From a virus, in IMG/VR virus record IMGVR_UViG_3300027888_000004, positions 1 to 64,000 of that record: a stretch of DNA of 64,000 nucleotides, one strand, 5' to 3'. Position 1 is the stretch's first letter, and each line of letters starts with the position of its first letter. The notes under the pieces were generated by a model, which was not told the DNA's origin, made no database searches, and worked only from the letters and a program-made list of their open reading frames with translations. Below are positions 36,200 through 44,606 of this stretch, piece after piece. The translations under genes and the position numbers were made by a program.

Positions 36200-37080
36200 G
36201 AATCTTATATTTTTCGGACGGTTATTCATGGAATGTAATGGGAGTTAAGCGCTCAATTTCTGAAGAATTGCAAAGGAAAGGTCATGATGTTATTTATTTG
36301 GATAAAGGTTTGATATGGAAGATTTCGGACTTTATATTTGAGTATGATCCAGATCAGATATGGTTAGCACATACAGGTTTATTTTTCTCAAATGAGGTTA
36401 GAAAGAAAATAAAGAAACCAATTATCGGTTTTGGTTTTAGTGATCCCTATTACACACAGTTGTATCCAGAGAAATATGACGTTTATATAACTAATCATTA
36501 TAAAACTTACCTTAGTCTTAAAGATAAAATAAAGTGTATTTATAACCCGCCTTCATGCGATTTTAAATTTCACCAAAAATTAAACCTTCAAAAAACAGTC
36601 GATCTTTCAATGATTGGTACAGCAGTACATTCCCGCTTTAAAAATCAAAAATTAAGAATAGAGACAATCAACAAACTTAGAAAAGATACTAACTGGATTA
36701 TTGTAGCATATGGAAAGAAATGGCCTAAAAACTTGAGAAATCGTGGCCATATTGAAGGTCAAGAATTTTTGGTTGCTATAAATAGTACAAAGTTAGGTCT
36801 GGATCCAGTCGAGAAACGCTTCATTTTAACAAGAAGGATATTTGAGTTTTCTGCTTGTGGAGTACCTATTATAACCAGACATAGAGAAGAACCATTACTA
36901 CATTTTGAAAAAGACAAAGAAATTCTTACTTATCATAACTACGATGACCTTTTGGAACAAGTAAATTATTATCTTAGTAACTCATCTGAGTTAGAACAAA
37001 TAGGTACAAGAGCATTAGAGAGGTGTGTGAGAGACCATAATATAAGTAATAGGGTTGATCACATATTGGCAGAACTTTAA
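36196..37080 (+). CDS. CgeB-like glycosyltransferase (GT-B)
   Basis: 294 residues. ILYFSDGYSWNVMGVKRSIS start, and a C-terminal KRFILTRRIFEFSACGVPII motif typical of spore-protein CgeB and related GT-B enzymes. Part of the glycan operon. Confidence 0.65.
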   Translation: MRILYFSDGYSWNVMGVKRSISEELQRKGHDVIYLDKGLIWKISDFIFEYDPDQIWLAHTGLFFSNEVRKKIKKPIIGFGFSDPYYTQLYPEKYDVYITNHYKTYLSLKDKIKCIYNPPSCDFKFHQKLNLQKTVDLSMIGTAVHSRFKNQKLRIETINKLRKDTNWIIVAYGKKWPKNLRNRGHIEGQEFLVAINSTKLGLDPVEKRFILTRRIFEFSACGVPIITRHREEPLLHFEKDKEILTYHNYDDLLEQVNYYLSNSSELEQIGTRALERCVRDHNISNRVDHILAEL

Positions 37081-37092
37081 CGAGGATGGTAA

Positions 37093-38124
37093 ATGAGTAA
37101 AAACTTTTGGTTGTTCAGAACAAATTTGAGGCCATTAGAGTATTACCATCAATATAAGAGTTTAGAGAATTTTGAAAAGAATTGCCACGATTTTTATTTA
37201 TTAATGGGCGTTTGGTTTCTGAGAAATAGAATATATGATAATTTTATAATATGGAGGTTGAATCCGAAGAGACAGAAATTGGAAGATATAGTTTTCGATA
37301 TAGATGGTAAGAAATTTATTCAGAGATGGGTAAATAGTTTTAACGAAGTATTCAAATATGACCCACCAAAAATCTCCTTTTTTCGAGGAGGATTCCCCGA
37401 GTACTGTCAGATTACAAATTCCAACCCGGGTTATCTAGGTAAGAAATTATATCTTGGAGCTGGTAGGAGAGTCTATCCTCAACATGGAGGAAAGTATGAC
37501 TTAGTACTCCTAGAAGACGAAGAAGATCAAAGAACTGACTATAAAACAGCTCCGTTTTATAAAACTGCTAATAGTGAAATATTTAAACCCCTTGATATGC
37601 CAAAAAAATATAACCTATGTTGGATTTGTAATTTTGTACAGATAAGACATAAGGGTCAAGAATTCTTTATAAATGAGGTTTCGAAATCATCTCATCTTAA
37701 GCAATTAGCTATTGTTCATGTAGGAAATAAATCCGAAGATGGCCGAAAGATGTGTAGGAAATATGGAGTTAATAATATTGAATTTGCTGGTTGGGTTGAA
37801 AGACCAATTCTAAATGAGTATTTGAATTCTAGCTATTTCGGTATAGTAACATCAAATGAAGTTGATGGATGTCCAAGAGTTATAACTGAAGTAATGATGT
37901 CCGGCACTCCTCTATTACTAAGAAAACGAACCCGTCTTTTAAGTTTCTATAAGAAATCTGGAATTATAATATTTGATGATAAAAGTTTAAAAGTTAAATT
38001 ACAACATGGTATGTATAAATACGATGAGTATAAGAATCAAGCGAAAAAAAATATTGAGGAGAGAATATCTATGAGTAAAGTTTGTAATATGAACTTAAAT
38101 ATATGGAGTAATTCAAAAAAATGA
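37093..38124 (+). CDS. Glycosyltransferase, GT-B type
   Basis: 343 residues. The C-terminal donor domain shows NIEFAGWVERPILNEYLNSS and DGCPRVITEVMMSGTPLLLR, as in GT4 enzymes. The N-terminal half is divergent. Last gene of the glycan region; its stop codon is within the terminator stem. Confidence 0.65.
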   Translation: MSKNFWLFRTNLRPLEYYHQYKSLENFEKNCHDFYLLMGVWFLRNRIYDNFIIWRLNPKRQKLEDIVFDIDGKKFIQRWVNSFNEVFKYDPPKISFFRGGFPEYCQITNSNPGYLGKKLYLGAGRRVYPQHGGKYDLVLLEDEEDQRTDYKTAPFYKTANSEIFKPLDMPKKYNLCWICNFVQIRHKGQEFFINEVSKSSHLKQLAIVHVGNKSEDGRKMCRKYGVNNIEFAGWVERPILNEYLNSSYFGIVTSNEVDGCPRVITEVMMSGTPLLLRKRTRLLSFYKKSGIIIFDDKSLKVKLQHGMYKYDEYKNQAKKNIEERISMSKVCNMNLNIWSNSKK

Positions 38125-38149
38125 GGTACATATAAATCATGTACCTCAT
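38121..38149. terminator. Convergent terminator, cassette B
   Basis: 11-bp stem ATGAGGTACAT/ATGTACCTCAT with a seven-base loop. Six or seven A's just upstream give a U-tract to leftward RNA. The rightward gene's TGA is part of the stem. Confidence 0.8.
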
Positions 38150-38175
38150 CCGGAGAATGGCGGGGGAGTTAAGTC

Positions 38176-39252
38176 TTATTCGACTCTATCGAGAGCCCAT
38201 TTCCAGCCAGCCTTAATTCTGTCTTTGACATAATTATAGGATCTGACAATTCGACCTGGGTTCTCTTTCTCCTTCTCCTTTTGTTTCATTTGATACTGTT
38301 GAATCTGTTCAAGGGGAATTTCTTTCATTTTTGCTTTCAGTACACTACCCTTAAGTTGCCCCTTGAAATTATCAGAATGGAAGGTAATCTTCTTTTGCCC
38401 TGTCCTCCAAAGGATAGATGCACGTCGGACCTCAACTTGTTCAATTTTTAGAGGGCCTTGTACATAATTCTTTATTGGATGAGGCATTGCTCGATGGTCT
38501 GGATTGCCCATAAAAGCAAAGCAATTCTTAAGACCTTTTTCACGCATTGCATTGACCATTACTTCCATGTCAGTTTCGGTTCCGCCTTTGAAATCTCTAT
38601 AGACGAATGGGCCGCTCATGGAAGTATAGCCATCGCCGATTAGAATACTGTCATACCCCCATTCTTTTGCTCGTTTTGACATAGCCTCTGCTAACTCTTT
38701 ATTGATACCTTCTATGTTAGCGGGTCGGATTGTGACAAATCCATCTTTGTCTTCAATTACTTCGATGCCGTCAAAGTTGGGGTTTTTGAGTGTTTGGATT
38801 CTTCCTACTAGGGCATCCTTGATTTCTTCCAGAACAGATGCTTGCCTTGAGTAATCTTCGACAGCTTGCTTGATGACTTGTGGTCCAGTCTCATATAGAA
38901 CCACTCCAGCTATCCCGCCGAATACTATAGCAAGTACTAGGATCACACCTGCTAGAACTTTGGCTGTATATACTAACGGATTTGTCTTCAACTCCTCTGG
39001 TTCTAGTTCTTTGGCTTTCTTACCAAACATCTTTCCCAAGGTTTCAAAGAAACCTGTTCTTTTGGTGAAGGCCACTTTTTCTTCAATCTCGGCAAGTTTG
39101 GAACTAATTTCAACTAGCTCCTCTTTAGCCTTAAGCAACCTTGCTTTGTCACCATCGGTGGCTACTCCTTGGGTGATCCGATCCTCAATTGCTGCACATT
39201 CTCGCATCAATGATGCTCGGTTTTGACGAAGTTGCTTTTCTTTTTCGTCCAT
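38176..39252 (-). CDS. Membrane protein with N-terminal coiled coil
   Basis: 358 residues from ATG 39252 (GGAGG nine bases upstream). A charged coiled coil (about 1-65), one membrane helix (about 98-124; VLAGVILVLAIVFGGIAGVV), then a soluble domain of about 230 residues ending in a Lys/Glu/Gln-rich segment. The likely outside domain (IGDGYTSMSGPFVYRDF) is unknown to me. Cassette B. Confidence 0.6.
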   Translation of the reverse strand: MDEKEKQLRQNRASLMRECAAIEDRITQGVATDGDKARLLKAKEELVEISSKLAEIEEKVAFTKRTGFFETLGKMFGKKAKELEPEELKTNPLVYTAKVLAGVILVLAIVFGGIAGVVLYETGPQVIKQAVEDYSRQASVLEEIKDALVGRIQTLKNPNFDGIEVIEDKDGFVTIRPANIEGINKELAEAMSKRAKEWGYDSILIGDGYTSMSGPFVYRDFKGGTETDMEVMVNAMREKGLKNCFAFMGNPDHRAMPHPIKNYVQGPLKIEQVEVRRASILWRTGQKKITFHSDNFKGQLKGSVLKAKMKEIPLEQIQQYQMKQKEKEKENPGRIVRSYNYVKDRIKAGWKWALDRVE

Positions 39253-39285
39253 AAGTAACATCCTCCTTTTTTCTTCGTTCGGTAA

Positions 39286-39474
39286 TTATACTATTTCTTC
39301 CCTTTCAATTTCCGAACTTCCATAACCTTTAATGATTTTGAAACCATATGCGGGAAATGCTACTAATCCCACAAGACCTCCTGCCGCCATTCCAAAGAAG
39401 AAGCCTATTACTGCTAAGGCTATCAAAATTAGAACGAACCCGACCACCGTCATTACGTCGATCGCCAATTGCAT
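39286..39474 (-). CDS. Small membrane protein (62 aa)
   Basis: Two hydrophobic segments (VVGFVLILIALAVIGFFFG and AAGGLVGLVAFPAYGF) and a charged C-terminus. GGAGG precedes the start. Unknown function; holin-like size but no specific support. Confidence 0.6.
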   Translation of the reverse strand: MQLAIDVMTVVGFVLILIALAVIGFFFGMAAGGLVGLVAFPAYGFKIIKGYGSSEIEREEIV

Positions 39475-39529
39475 CTGCTAGCCTCCTTCCACAAGTAAAT
39501 TTTCGACGCACAATAATTATATTCCAGTA

Positions 39530-39608
39530 ATTAATATATATAGACACAGATGATTAACCAAGAATCATGTGAGATAAAATTTTTGGATATGAGAACATAT
39601 ATTAAAAA
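39530..39608. promoter_or_regulatory. Divergent promoter region 3
   Basis: Leftward CTATATATATTAAT at 39543-39530 for cassette B. Rightward ATATGAGAACATATATTAAA (39587-39606) upstream of queC, with AAGGGAG following. Confidence 0.55.
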
Positions 39609-39623
39609 TGAAGGGAGAAACGA

Positions 39624-40223
39624 ATGGTGAATATTGGACCAATAAGTGAAGAAGTTAGGGATCTATTGATACTTTATAGTGGCGGAGCAGACAGTCGATT
39701 GATGTTAGAAATTGCTCTTAGATTGGGCAGAAAACCACATTGCCTATTAATTCATTATGGTCAACTACATAAAGAGGAACTTGATTTTGCAATAAATCAA
39801 CTTGATAAACTTAAGGTTCCGTGGCAGATGGTTACGGTCCAAGGACTTTTGTATGAGAGTGCATTAACAGGTAGTGGCGAGCAAGGTACATTCGGAGATA
39901 AAGACGAGATTAGTATATGGCATGTTCCTGGTCGAAATACAATGTTCGCTGGAATTGCATTGGGAATTGCTGAAAATAAAAGGATTGATGAAATATGGCA
40001 TGGGGCTGATTTTTCAGATCGTCTAAATTTATTTCCAGATTGTTACCAAGAATATGTTGTCAAAGTAAATGAATTATTTGCAATTGCTGGCCCAAAACCA
40101 ATTAAATATATGGCACCTTTAGCCGGTATGACAAAAGAGATGATAATAGGTTTGTTGAAAGAGTATGAAATTTCTGAGCATGAAATCTTTTCAGGATATG
40201 GGGATATACAGGCAGAAGTTTAG
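39624..40223 (+). CDS. queC: QueC-like 7-cyano-7-deazaguanine (preQ0) synthase
   Basis: PP-loop ATPase converting 7-carboxy-7-deazaguanine to preQ0. SGGADS (19-24) is the ATP loop; HVPGRNTMFAGIALGIAE and LFPDCYQEYV match QueC. The usual C-terminal zinc site (four cysteines) is absent: the protein ends at EIFSGYGDIQAEV where cellular QueC has SCY...CG.C..C. With QueE (52651) and a DpdA-like enzyme (55676) it suggests 7-deazaguanine in the phage DNA. Confidence 0.8.
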   Translation: MVNIGPISEEVRDLLILYSGGADSRLMLEIALRLGRKPHCLLIHYGQLHKEELDFAINQLDKLKVPWQMVTVQGLLYESALTGSGEQGTFGDKDEISIWHVPGRNTMFAGIALGIAENKRIDEIWHGADFSDRLNLFPDCYQEYVVKVNELFAIAGPKPIKYMAPLAGMTKEMIIGLLKEYEISEHEIFSGYGDIQAEV

Positions 40224-40248
40224 ACAAAAAAATAAATCGAAGAAAAAC

Positions 40249-40278
40249 AAAAAGGCATTAGAGTTAATATGCCTTTTT
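40249..40278. terminator. Bidirectional terminator, cassette C
   Basis: Perfect stem AAAAAGGCAT/ATGCCTTTTT with ten-base loop; its A/T arms give U-tracts both ways. Confidence 0.9.
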
Positions 40279-40315
40279 GACTATCTGGTTCATTGGAAGA
40301 TTTCAACAGATAGTT

Positions 40316-40876
40316 TTAGTAGAATTCTCGCCAACGATTATTTTTCCACATAAGTTGACGATCAGCCTGGATGCTTGTATTTTTGGTTTTGGCAACATTT
40401 GCTGCCATCAGACCGATTGAATCATGACGATGGTGTGTGAAAGTATGACCAAGTTCATGAGCAGTGACAATACCACTACCTCTCATGGTCGACCTAATCA
40501 GAATATAGCGACCAGCACATTTTGCCATGAATGGTCTATTTGGAAGGTTCAGATAGGCGATTGCAACATCAAAAGGATATTTCTTCTCGAAGCGTTTGGC
40601 CTTATGCTTAAGTTGGACCATTAACCTTGATCCCACTTTTTTGTTCCAATGAACCTTCTTGACCGCCACGATTTCGAGATCCATATAGACTTGACCTTCC
40701 ATGATTCTACTTGCATTTGAAATCGCTTGGTAAATCCGATCTTGTTTAAATACACCATCAGTCAGTACCAGAACCTTTAAGGTTCGGACATTGAAGTTCT
40801 CAGCGAGCACTGGACTTGCTAAACTAAGAACTAACACTATAGCCAATAGCCACCTTAACATTGTTTTTTGTTTCAT
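40316..40876 (-). CDS. Secreted zinc metalloprotease (zincin)
   Basis: 186 residues. Signal peptide MLRWLLAIVLVLSLASPVLA with cleavage after ALA (about 25). The zinc site is AHELGHTFTHHRHD: HExxH at 140-144 and further His at 148, 149 and 151. GLMAAN (about 155) could be a Met-turn, as in metzincins, though spacing of the third ligand is not the standard HExxHxxGxxH. Likely acts in the periplasm or outside the cell. Confidence 0.75.
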   Translation of the reverse strand: MKQKTMLRWLLAIVLVLSLASPVLAENFNVRTLKVLVLTDGVFKQDRIYQAISNASRIMEGQVYMDLEIVAVKKVHWNKKVGSRLMVQLKHKAKRFEKKYPFDVAIAYLNLPNRPFMAKCAGRYILIRSTMRGSGIVTAHELGHTFTHHRHDSIGLMAANVAKTKNTSIQADRQLMWKNNRWREFY

Positions 40877-40908
40877 GATATTATCCTCCTTTTAGGTCAT
40901 GGCCTGAC

Positions 40909-41316
40909 CTATTTCTTTTTCTTTTTTGCAGGTTTACAACTTCCTTTACCTTTCTCAGCTGTTACATTACCAGTTGATTGATCGTATAGGAAAGAATATC
41001 CTTGACCATCAATATCAGCAGTTGCACAATTACCACTATCTACCCAATTGAGTTCTAGACCAGAAAGACTTATACGATTCTTTAAGTCTGAAGTTTCTGG
41101 GTAGATTGGAGGGCTGTTGCCCTTTACAGCACTCTCGATATATCCGAAAGATGCAGCGGTGGTTATTGTTACAATTATTTGGTTTACCTTTCCTTCTCTA
41201 ACTTCGTCTCTTAAATCAAGATATGCAGGAAAGGCTATAGCTGCTAACATGCCAAGGAGTGCAATCACTAAAACGATCTCGAGAAATGTGAAACCATTTT
41301 TGTTTCTTATATTCAT
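40909..41316 (-). CDS. Type IV pilin-like protein
   Basis: 135 residues with a textbook class III signal: short basic leader MNIRNKN, then G|FTFLE (cleavage after G8, Glu at +5) and the hydrophobic alpha-1 helix IVLVIALLGMLAAIAFPAYL. Two cysteines (NCATAD and GSCKPA) could form the C-terminal disulphide loop of a pilin or pseudopilin. It ends in KKKKK. It could enter host pili or the secretion pseudopilus and block receptor-dependent superinfection. First gene of cassette C. Confidence 0.85.
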   Translation of the reverse strand: MNIRNKNGFTFLEIVLVIALLGMLAAIAFPAYLDLRDEVREGKVNQIIVTITTAASFGYIESAVKGNSPPIYPETSDLKNRISLSGLELNWVDSGNCATADIDGQGYSFLYDQSTGNVTAEKGKGSCKPAKKKKK

Positions 41317-41363
41317 CTTAATTACCTCCTTTCAAAAACACCAAACATTTCGCCCTATCATTA

Positions 41364-41408
41364 ATTAATATATATAGTAGTGAATCTTTATATATGGTGG
41401 CAAAAATG
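41364..41408. promoter_or_regulatory. Divergent promoter region 4
   Basis: Leftward CTATATATATTAAT at 41377-41364. Rightward TATATATGGTGGCAAAAATG (41389-41408) overlaps the start codon of the next gene, so the rightward leader is very short. Confidence 0.55.
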
Positions 41409-41780
41409 GACCCAACTAAACCAGGAAAGATCATTGGTATTATTGGTACAAGACGAAGAAATAGTTTCAATGACTATAAAGCGGTCGAAGAAGCATTCTT
41501 TAAAATCTATGAAGAAGGAGATTGGATTTGCTCAGGGGGATGTCCGAGGGGTGGAGATAGATTTGCTGAGAAGATTGCAAAAAAATATGGGATACCAATT
41601 CTTATATTCTACCCAAATTGGACAAAGTATGGTAGAGGTGCGGGTATTGTGAGGAATACATATATTGCAGCAATATCTAATATTCTTATTGCTTGTGTTG
41701 CAGAAGATCGGACTGGTGGTTCTGAAGACACCATTGAAAAATTTGAGAGACATAGAAAAAGAAAGGCAGTATTGGTATGA
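41406..41780 (+). CDS. SLOG/DUF2493-like nucleotide-binding protein
   Basis: 124 residues from ATG 41406 (GGTGG five bases upstream). IIGIIGTRRR is the glycine-rich start, ICSGGCPRGGDRFAEKIAKK the binding loop, and GAGIVRNTYIAAISNILIAC the closing core. SLOG domains bind NAD-derived or nucleotide signals. The next gene has a related fold. Confidence 0.65.
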   Translation: MDPTKPGKIIGIIGTRRRNSFNDYKAVEEAFFKIYEEGDWICSGGCPRGGDRFAEKIAKKYGIPILIFYPNWTKYGRGAGIVRNTYIAAISNILIACVAEDRTGGSEDTIEKFERHRKRKAVLV

Positions 41781-42598
41781 GATTAAGAGTGTATCTAGCT
41801 GGTCATGCCCTTGAGGAAGAATATAGAGAAATTGTCAAGAAGCAATATGGAGAACAGTTTGACCTTATTGATCCGGTTTTAAAAGCTAAGTTAGAAGAAA
41901 CTGATCCAATGGATATTCCCCCAATAGATAAAGCATTAATTCTTACTTGTCATGTTCTTGTTGCATATATTAGAAAAGCAACTTTTGGGACAGCTATGGA
42001 AATCATATTTGCTTATATGCACGGAATACCTGTCATATTAATAGACGTAACTAACGGGGAAATTGCAAAAGATATCTGGGTTGCCTATCATATAAGAGGA
42101 GTATTTTATTCAATCCGATCTTGCTTTGATTACTTATTGAGTCATCAATTAGAATATATAGAACAAAAAATAAAAAAGGAGTCGGTAATGGAACCTAAAG
42201 TTGCAACGAAACTGTTGGGCAAAGAACATTCACCAATGATTATTAGAAAGACAAACAAATTTGGTTTTCCTTTATTTGTTAGTCTTATTTGTGATGCTGA
42301 TTTATCTAATTTAGATGAGATTATTATGGTGAGTATTAGTAATGCTATCCATGAGAGGTTTAATGGTGAAGAAGAAAAAGTTTATGAGAATCCCCAGAAT
42401 TTAAGAAATCTTGTCGGTGAAATATCAGAAAGAATTAAGAAGAATTATGAGAAGGTAAAAGAAGGTTGTGTTGAAGGAATTGCTGTCATTCTTTATGCTG
42501 ATAAGTGTTTTATCTCCTCGTTATGGGGAGATTTTATGAATCATGGTATGTGCAGAGAAGAACTTTACTTTGCTCTAAACTTTATGACTGGAGTTTAG
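41777..42598 (+). CDS. Nucleoside 2-deoxyribosyltransferase-like domain protein
   Basis: 273 residues. N-terminal half: RVYLAGHALEEEY, then VLVAYIRKATFGTAMEIIFA and IPVILID, the deoxyribosyltransferase/SLOG-like fold with GTAxE as the catalytic-Glu region. The C-terminal half (about 140-273) is unrecognised. Could exchange bases on deoxynucleosides or process a nucleotide signal. Confidence 0.6.
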   Translation: MRLRVYLAGHALEEEYREIVKKQYGEQFDLIDPVLKAKLEETDPMDIPPIDKALILTCHVLVAYIRKATFGTAMEIIFAYMHGIPVILIDVTNGEIAKDIWVAYHIRGVFYSIRSCFDYLLSHQLEYIEQKIKKESVMEPKVATKLLGKEHSPMIIRKTNKFGFPLFVSLICDADLSNLDEIIMVSISNAIHERFNGEEEKVYENPQNLRNLVGEISERIKKNYEKVKEGCVEGIAVILYADKCFISSLWGDFMNHGMCREELYFALNFMTGV

Positions 42599-42599
42599 T

Positions 42600-42959
42600 A
42601 TGGAAATTGAAGTGAATACAGTAGAAGGTGCAGAATTAAAACCTGTTAAATATAATGTACCTGATGGGTTAGTTCCTGGAGAAATTGCTAACCATCTTGA
42701 GTTTACTGAAAATGTCCATCAATTTATTGAACCTCCGTTTCCATTTGGTATACTAATTAGCAGGAGAGAAGATAGGAATGAATTCTTTATTTCGATTGAG
42801 GCCTTTGGAACTTGTGAGTATTTCAAAGTATACTCAGTTAAAGATCTGATGATTCTATTTGCTAAAACATTAAGTCCTTTTCTTGTTCCTTTCTATCTTG
42901 AGCATTTTTATAGAGCATTGAGGGGGATACAGCAACAAGGCAATAGACCAGGGAGATAA
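42600..42959 (+). CDS. Hypothetical protein
   Basis: 119 residues, no motif recognised; alpha/beta, with a Pro/Gly/Arg tail. One base after the previous stop, so cotranscribed with the SLOG genes. Confidence 0.55.
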   Translation: MEIEVNTVEGAELKPVKYNVPDGLVPGEIANHLEFTENVHQFIEPPFPFGILISRREDRNEFFISIEAFGTCEYFKVYSVKDLMILFAKTLSPFLVPFYLEHFYRALRGIQQQGNRPGR

Positions 42960-42961
42960 TA

Positions 42962-43249
42962 ATGGCGAGAGAACATATCAGAGATTTAGTTAAAGATCCT
43001 CAATGGCAAAAAGTACGAGAGAGTTTGTTAGGTCAGTGGAAGGAGAGACCAGAGTGGTGTTGTGCCCAATTAAACAAATACTTGGGTTCAATTTCGAGTG
43101 CCTCTAATAAGAAAATTAGAATAGTCATGAATTATCTAACTGGAACCGGGTTCCGTACAGGCAGAATCACTCACTCCTGTATAACCAAAATAAGGACTCA
43201 ATTATCTGCTGAAGTAAAGAAGAGAAAAGCAAAGAGAACTTGGGAATAA
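42962..43249 (+). CDS. Small basic hypothetical protein
   Basis: 95 residues, basic, helical; the pattern (SSASNKKIRIVMNYLTG, ITKIRTQLSAEVKKRKAKR) suggests nucleic-acid binding but no family. Last gene before a terminator. Confidence 0.55.
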   Translation: MAREHIRDLVKDPQWQKVRESLLGQWKERPEWCCAQLNKYLGSISSASNKKIRIVMNYLTGTGFRTGRITHSCITKIRTQLSAEVKKRKAKRTWE

Positions 43250-43277
43250 AACAAAAAAAATAATTGGGTTTAAAAAG

Positions 43278-43317
43278 AAAAAGGGTCAAATCCCCTTTTT
43301 CCCCTGGTGGTTCCAGG
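43278..43317. terminator. Convergent terminator pair, cassette D
   Basis: AAAAAGGG/CCCTTTTT stem (43278-43300) with U-tracts both ways, plus a second small hairpin CCTGG/CCAGG (43303-43317). Confidence 0.85.
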
Positions 43318-43318
43318 A

Positions 43319-43489
43319 TTAGATTTTTAGAGTCTCTGCGACTTCTATGACCCAGTCAGGTAGTTCATCCCTGTTGATTATCTGTCCATCAAGGTTCCAC
43401 TTGACTGTGTATCCTCCAATATTACCCTTGAGGTAGTCGCCGCAGAAATCTAGAGAAATGGATTCTCCGCTCTCAAATACTGCTTGCAC
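43319..43489 (-). CDS. Small hypothetical protein (56 aa, GTG start)
   Basis: GTG 43489 has AAGGAGG eight bases upstream and overlaps the zinc-finger gene by 17 bp. Contains LDFCGDYLKGNIGGYTVKWN. A longer frame upstream would lie wholly inside the neighbour. Unknown function. Confidence 0.5.
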   Translation of the reverse strand: MQAVFESGESISLDFCGDYLKGNIGGYTVKWNLDGQIINRDELPDWVIEVAETLKI

Positions 43490-43685
43490 GACTCTCACCT
43501 CCTTTGAATTTGTCAAAGGCCTTTTCAAAGAGGAAGTCGTCACACTTCTTACAGGAGCATACATGATCACGAATGAGTTGAGAAACTTCGTCGTCGAGTT
43601 CTCCGTTGAGATAACTCTCCATCTCAACTTTGATAAGTTGGCAACCAGCGTTTTGATCTAATTCTCCATCTAGTTCAAAAACCAT
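43473..43685 (-). CDS. Anti-sigma-factor-like zinc finger (zf-HC2/ZAS) protein
   Basis: 70 residues: C15, then ESYLNGELDDEVSQLIRDH with H41, and HVCSCKKC giving the HxxxCxxC (H41, C45, C48) of the ZAS domain. Bacterial ZAS proteins bind and silence ECF sigma factors. Here the domain stands alone, without a membrane anchor, so it could act as a small phage anti-sigma factor. Start at ATG 43685 (GGAGG six bases upstream). Confidence 0.65.
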   Translation of the reverse strand: MVFELDGELDQNAGCQLIKVEMESYLNGELDDEVSQLIRDHVCSCKKCDDFLFEKAFDKFKGGESRASSI

Positions 43686-43695
43686 GATAACCTCC

Positions 43696-43911
43696 TTATT
43701 TTTGATTTCCGTAATGTTTCTTGGTACTTTCAATTTGCTGCCAATAACCAGCACCCTCTAGTGTCATTTTGAATTCTTCTTCTCTCTTCCTTCTCTTTCT
43801 TTTAGATTCGAATGGGTCACTATTTCTCCACATCCAAACTAAGTAGTAGAGGATTGAGAGTGCTAGAAACGATACCACGATAATATCAAGCAAACTCATT
43901 CCTTTAAACAT
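43696..43911 (-). CDS. Small single-pass membrane protein
   Basis: 71 residues from ATG 43911 (GGAGG eight bases upstream): membrane helix LLDIIVVSFLALSILYYLVW, then a very basic KRKRRKREEE stretch (positive-inside, C-terminus in the cytoplasm). Unknown function. Confidence 0.6.
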   Translation of the reverse strand: MFKGMSLLDIIVVSFLALSILYYLVWMWRNSDPFESKRKRRKREEEFKMTLEGAGYWQQIESTKKHYGNQK

Positions 43912-43925
43912 GGCCGTGTCCTCCT

Positions 43926-44183
43926 TCACTTTCTGTAATAAGATTTGATTCTTTGTTGACGTTCTTGTTCTTGTATTTCTCTTTCTATGACTTCTGCCTT
44001 TCTCTTCTTCTCATGTTTCCGGTCAAGAATGAAGAACTTTACCATTATGATCCAAGCGGTAATCATTATCAAAAGCGCAGGAATCTTCGTAAAGAGACTT
44101 GTTGACTGTGAGTGAGTATATATTGCTATTATCATTATTAGTGAATATAATATGCTCCACCTAAGAAATTTTTCTGATTTCAT
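43926..44183 (-). CDS. Small two-helix membrane protein
   Basis: 85 residues with hydrophobic segments at about 9-24 and 33-52 and a highly charged C-terminus (DRKHEKKRKAEVIEREIQEQ). Unknown function. Confidence 0.6.
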   Translation of the reverse strand: MKSEKFLRWSILYSLIMIIAIYTHSQSTSLFTKIPALLIMITAWIIMVKFFILDRKHEKKRKAEVIEREIQEQERQQRIKSYYRK

Positions 44184-44201
44184 AGCCCTAAACCCTCCTT
44201 G

Positions 44202-44606
44202 TTAGTAATTAGAATTGTCCTCGACTTCTACTTTTCTAAGTTTGGCGATAGCAAGGACAATCTCTTTGAAAGCAATTAATTGACCCTCTCCCCAGTATTT
44301 GTGCTTTATAGTTATTGTGAAGAATTCTCCCTTTACTCTATGGTAAGTCCAGCAGTCATTCAACTCTTCATCACCGTACTCATTGATATCCATAAAAGCA
44401 TAAGTGGGAGAAAGTAAGGATACTATTGCTCTCAAAGTATTTGTAGTTACATAAATCTGATATGGCTGATTTATATATTTCTTAAATATGAAGGTAGCTA
44501 TTTCTCCTCGGCGATCATACTTATCCTGAATCTCATGAAAAACTACCTTCACCAAATCAGCTAGAGATGATGATAAAGAAACCTTAATCCCTTGTGGTAG
44601 TCCCAT
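44202..44606 (-). CDS. Hypothetical protein
   Basis: 134 residues, soluble, not recognised. Start shares one base with the previous stop (TAATG). Cassette D. Confidence 0.55.
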   Translation of the reverse strand: MGLPQGIKVSLSSSLADLVKVVFHEIQDKYDRRGEIATFIFKKYINQPYQIYVTTNTLRAIVSLLSPTYAFMDINEYGDEELNDCWTYHRVKGEFFTITIKHKYWGEGQLIAFKEIVLAIAKLRKVEVEDNSNY

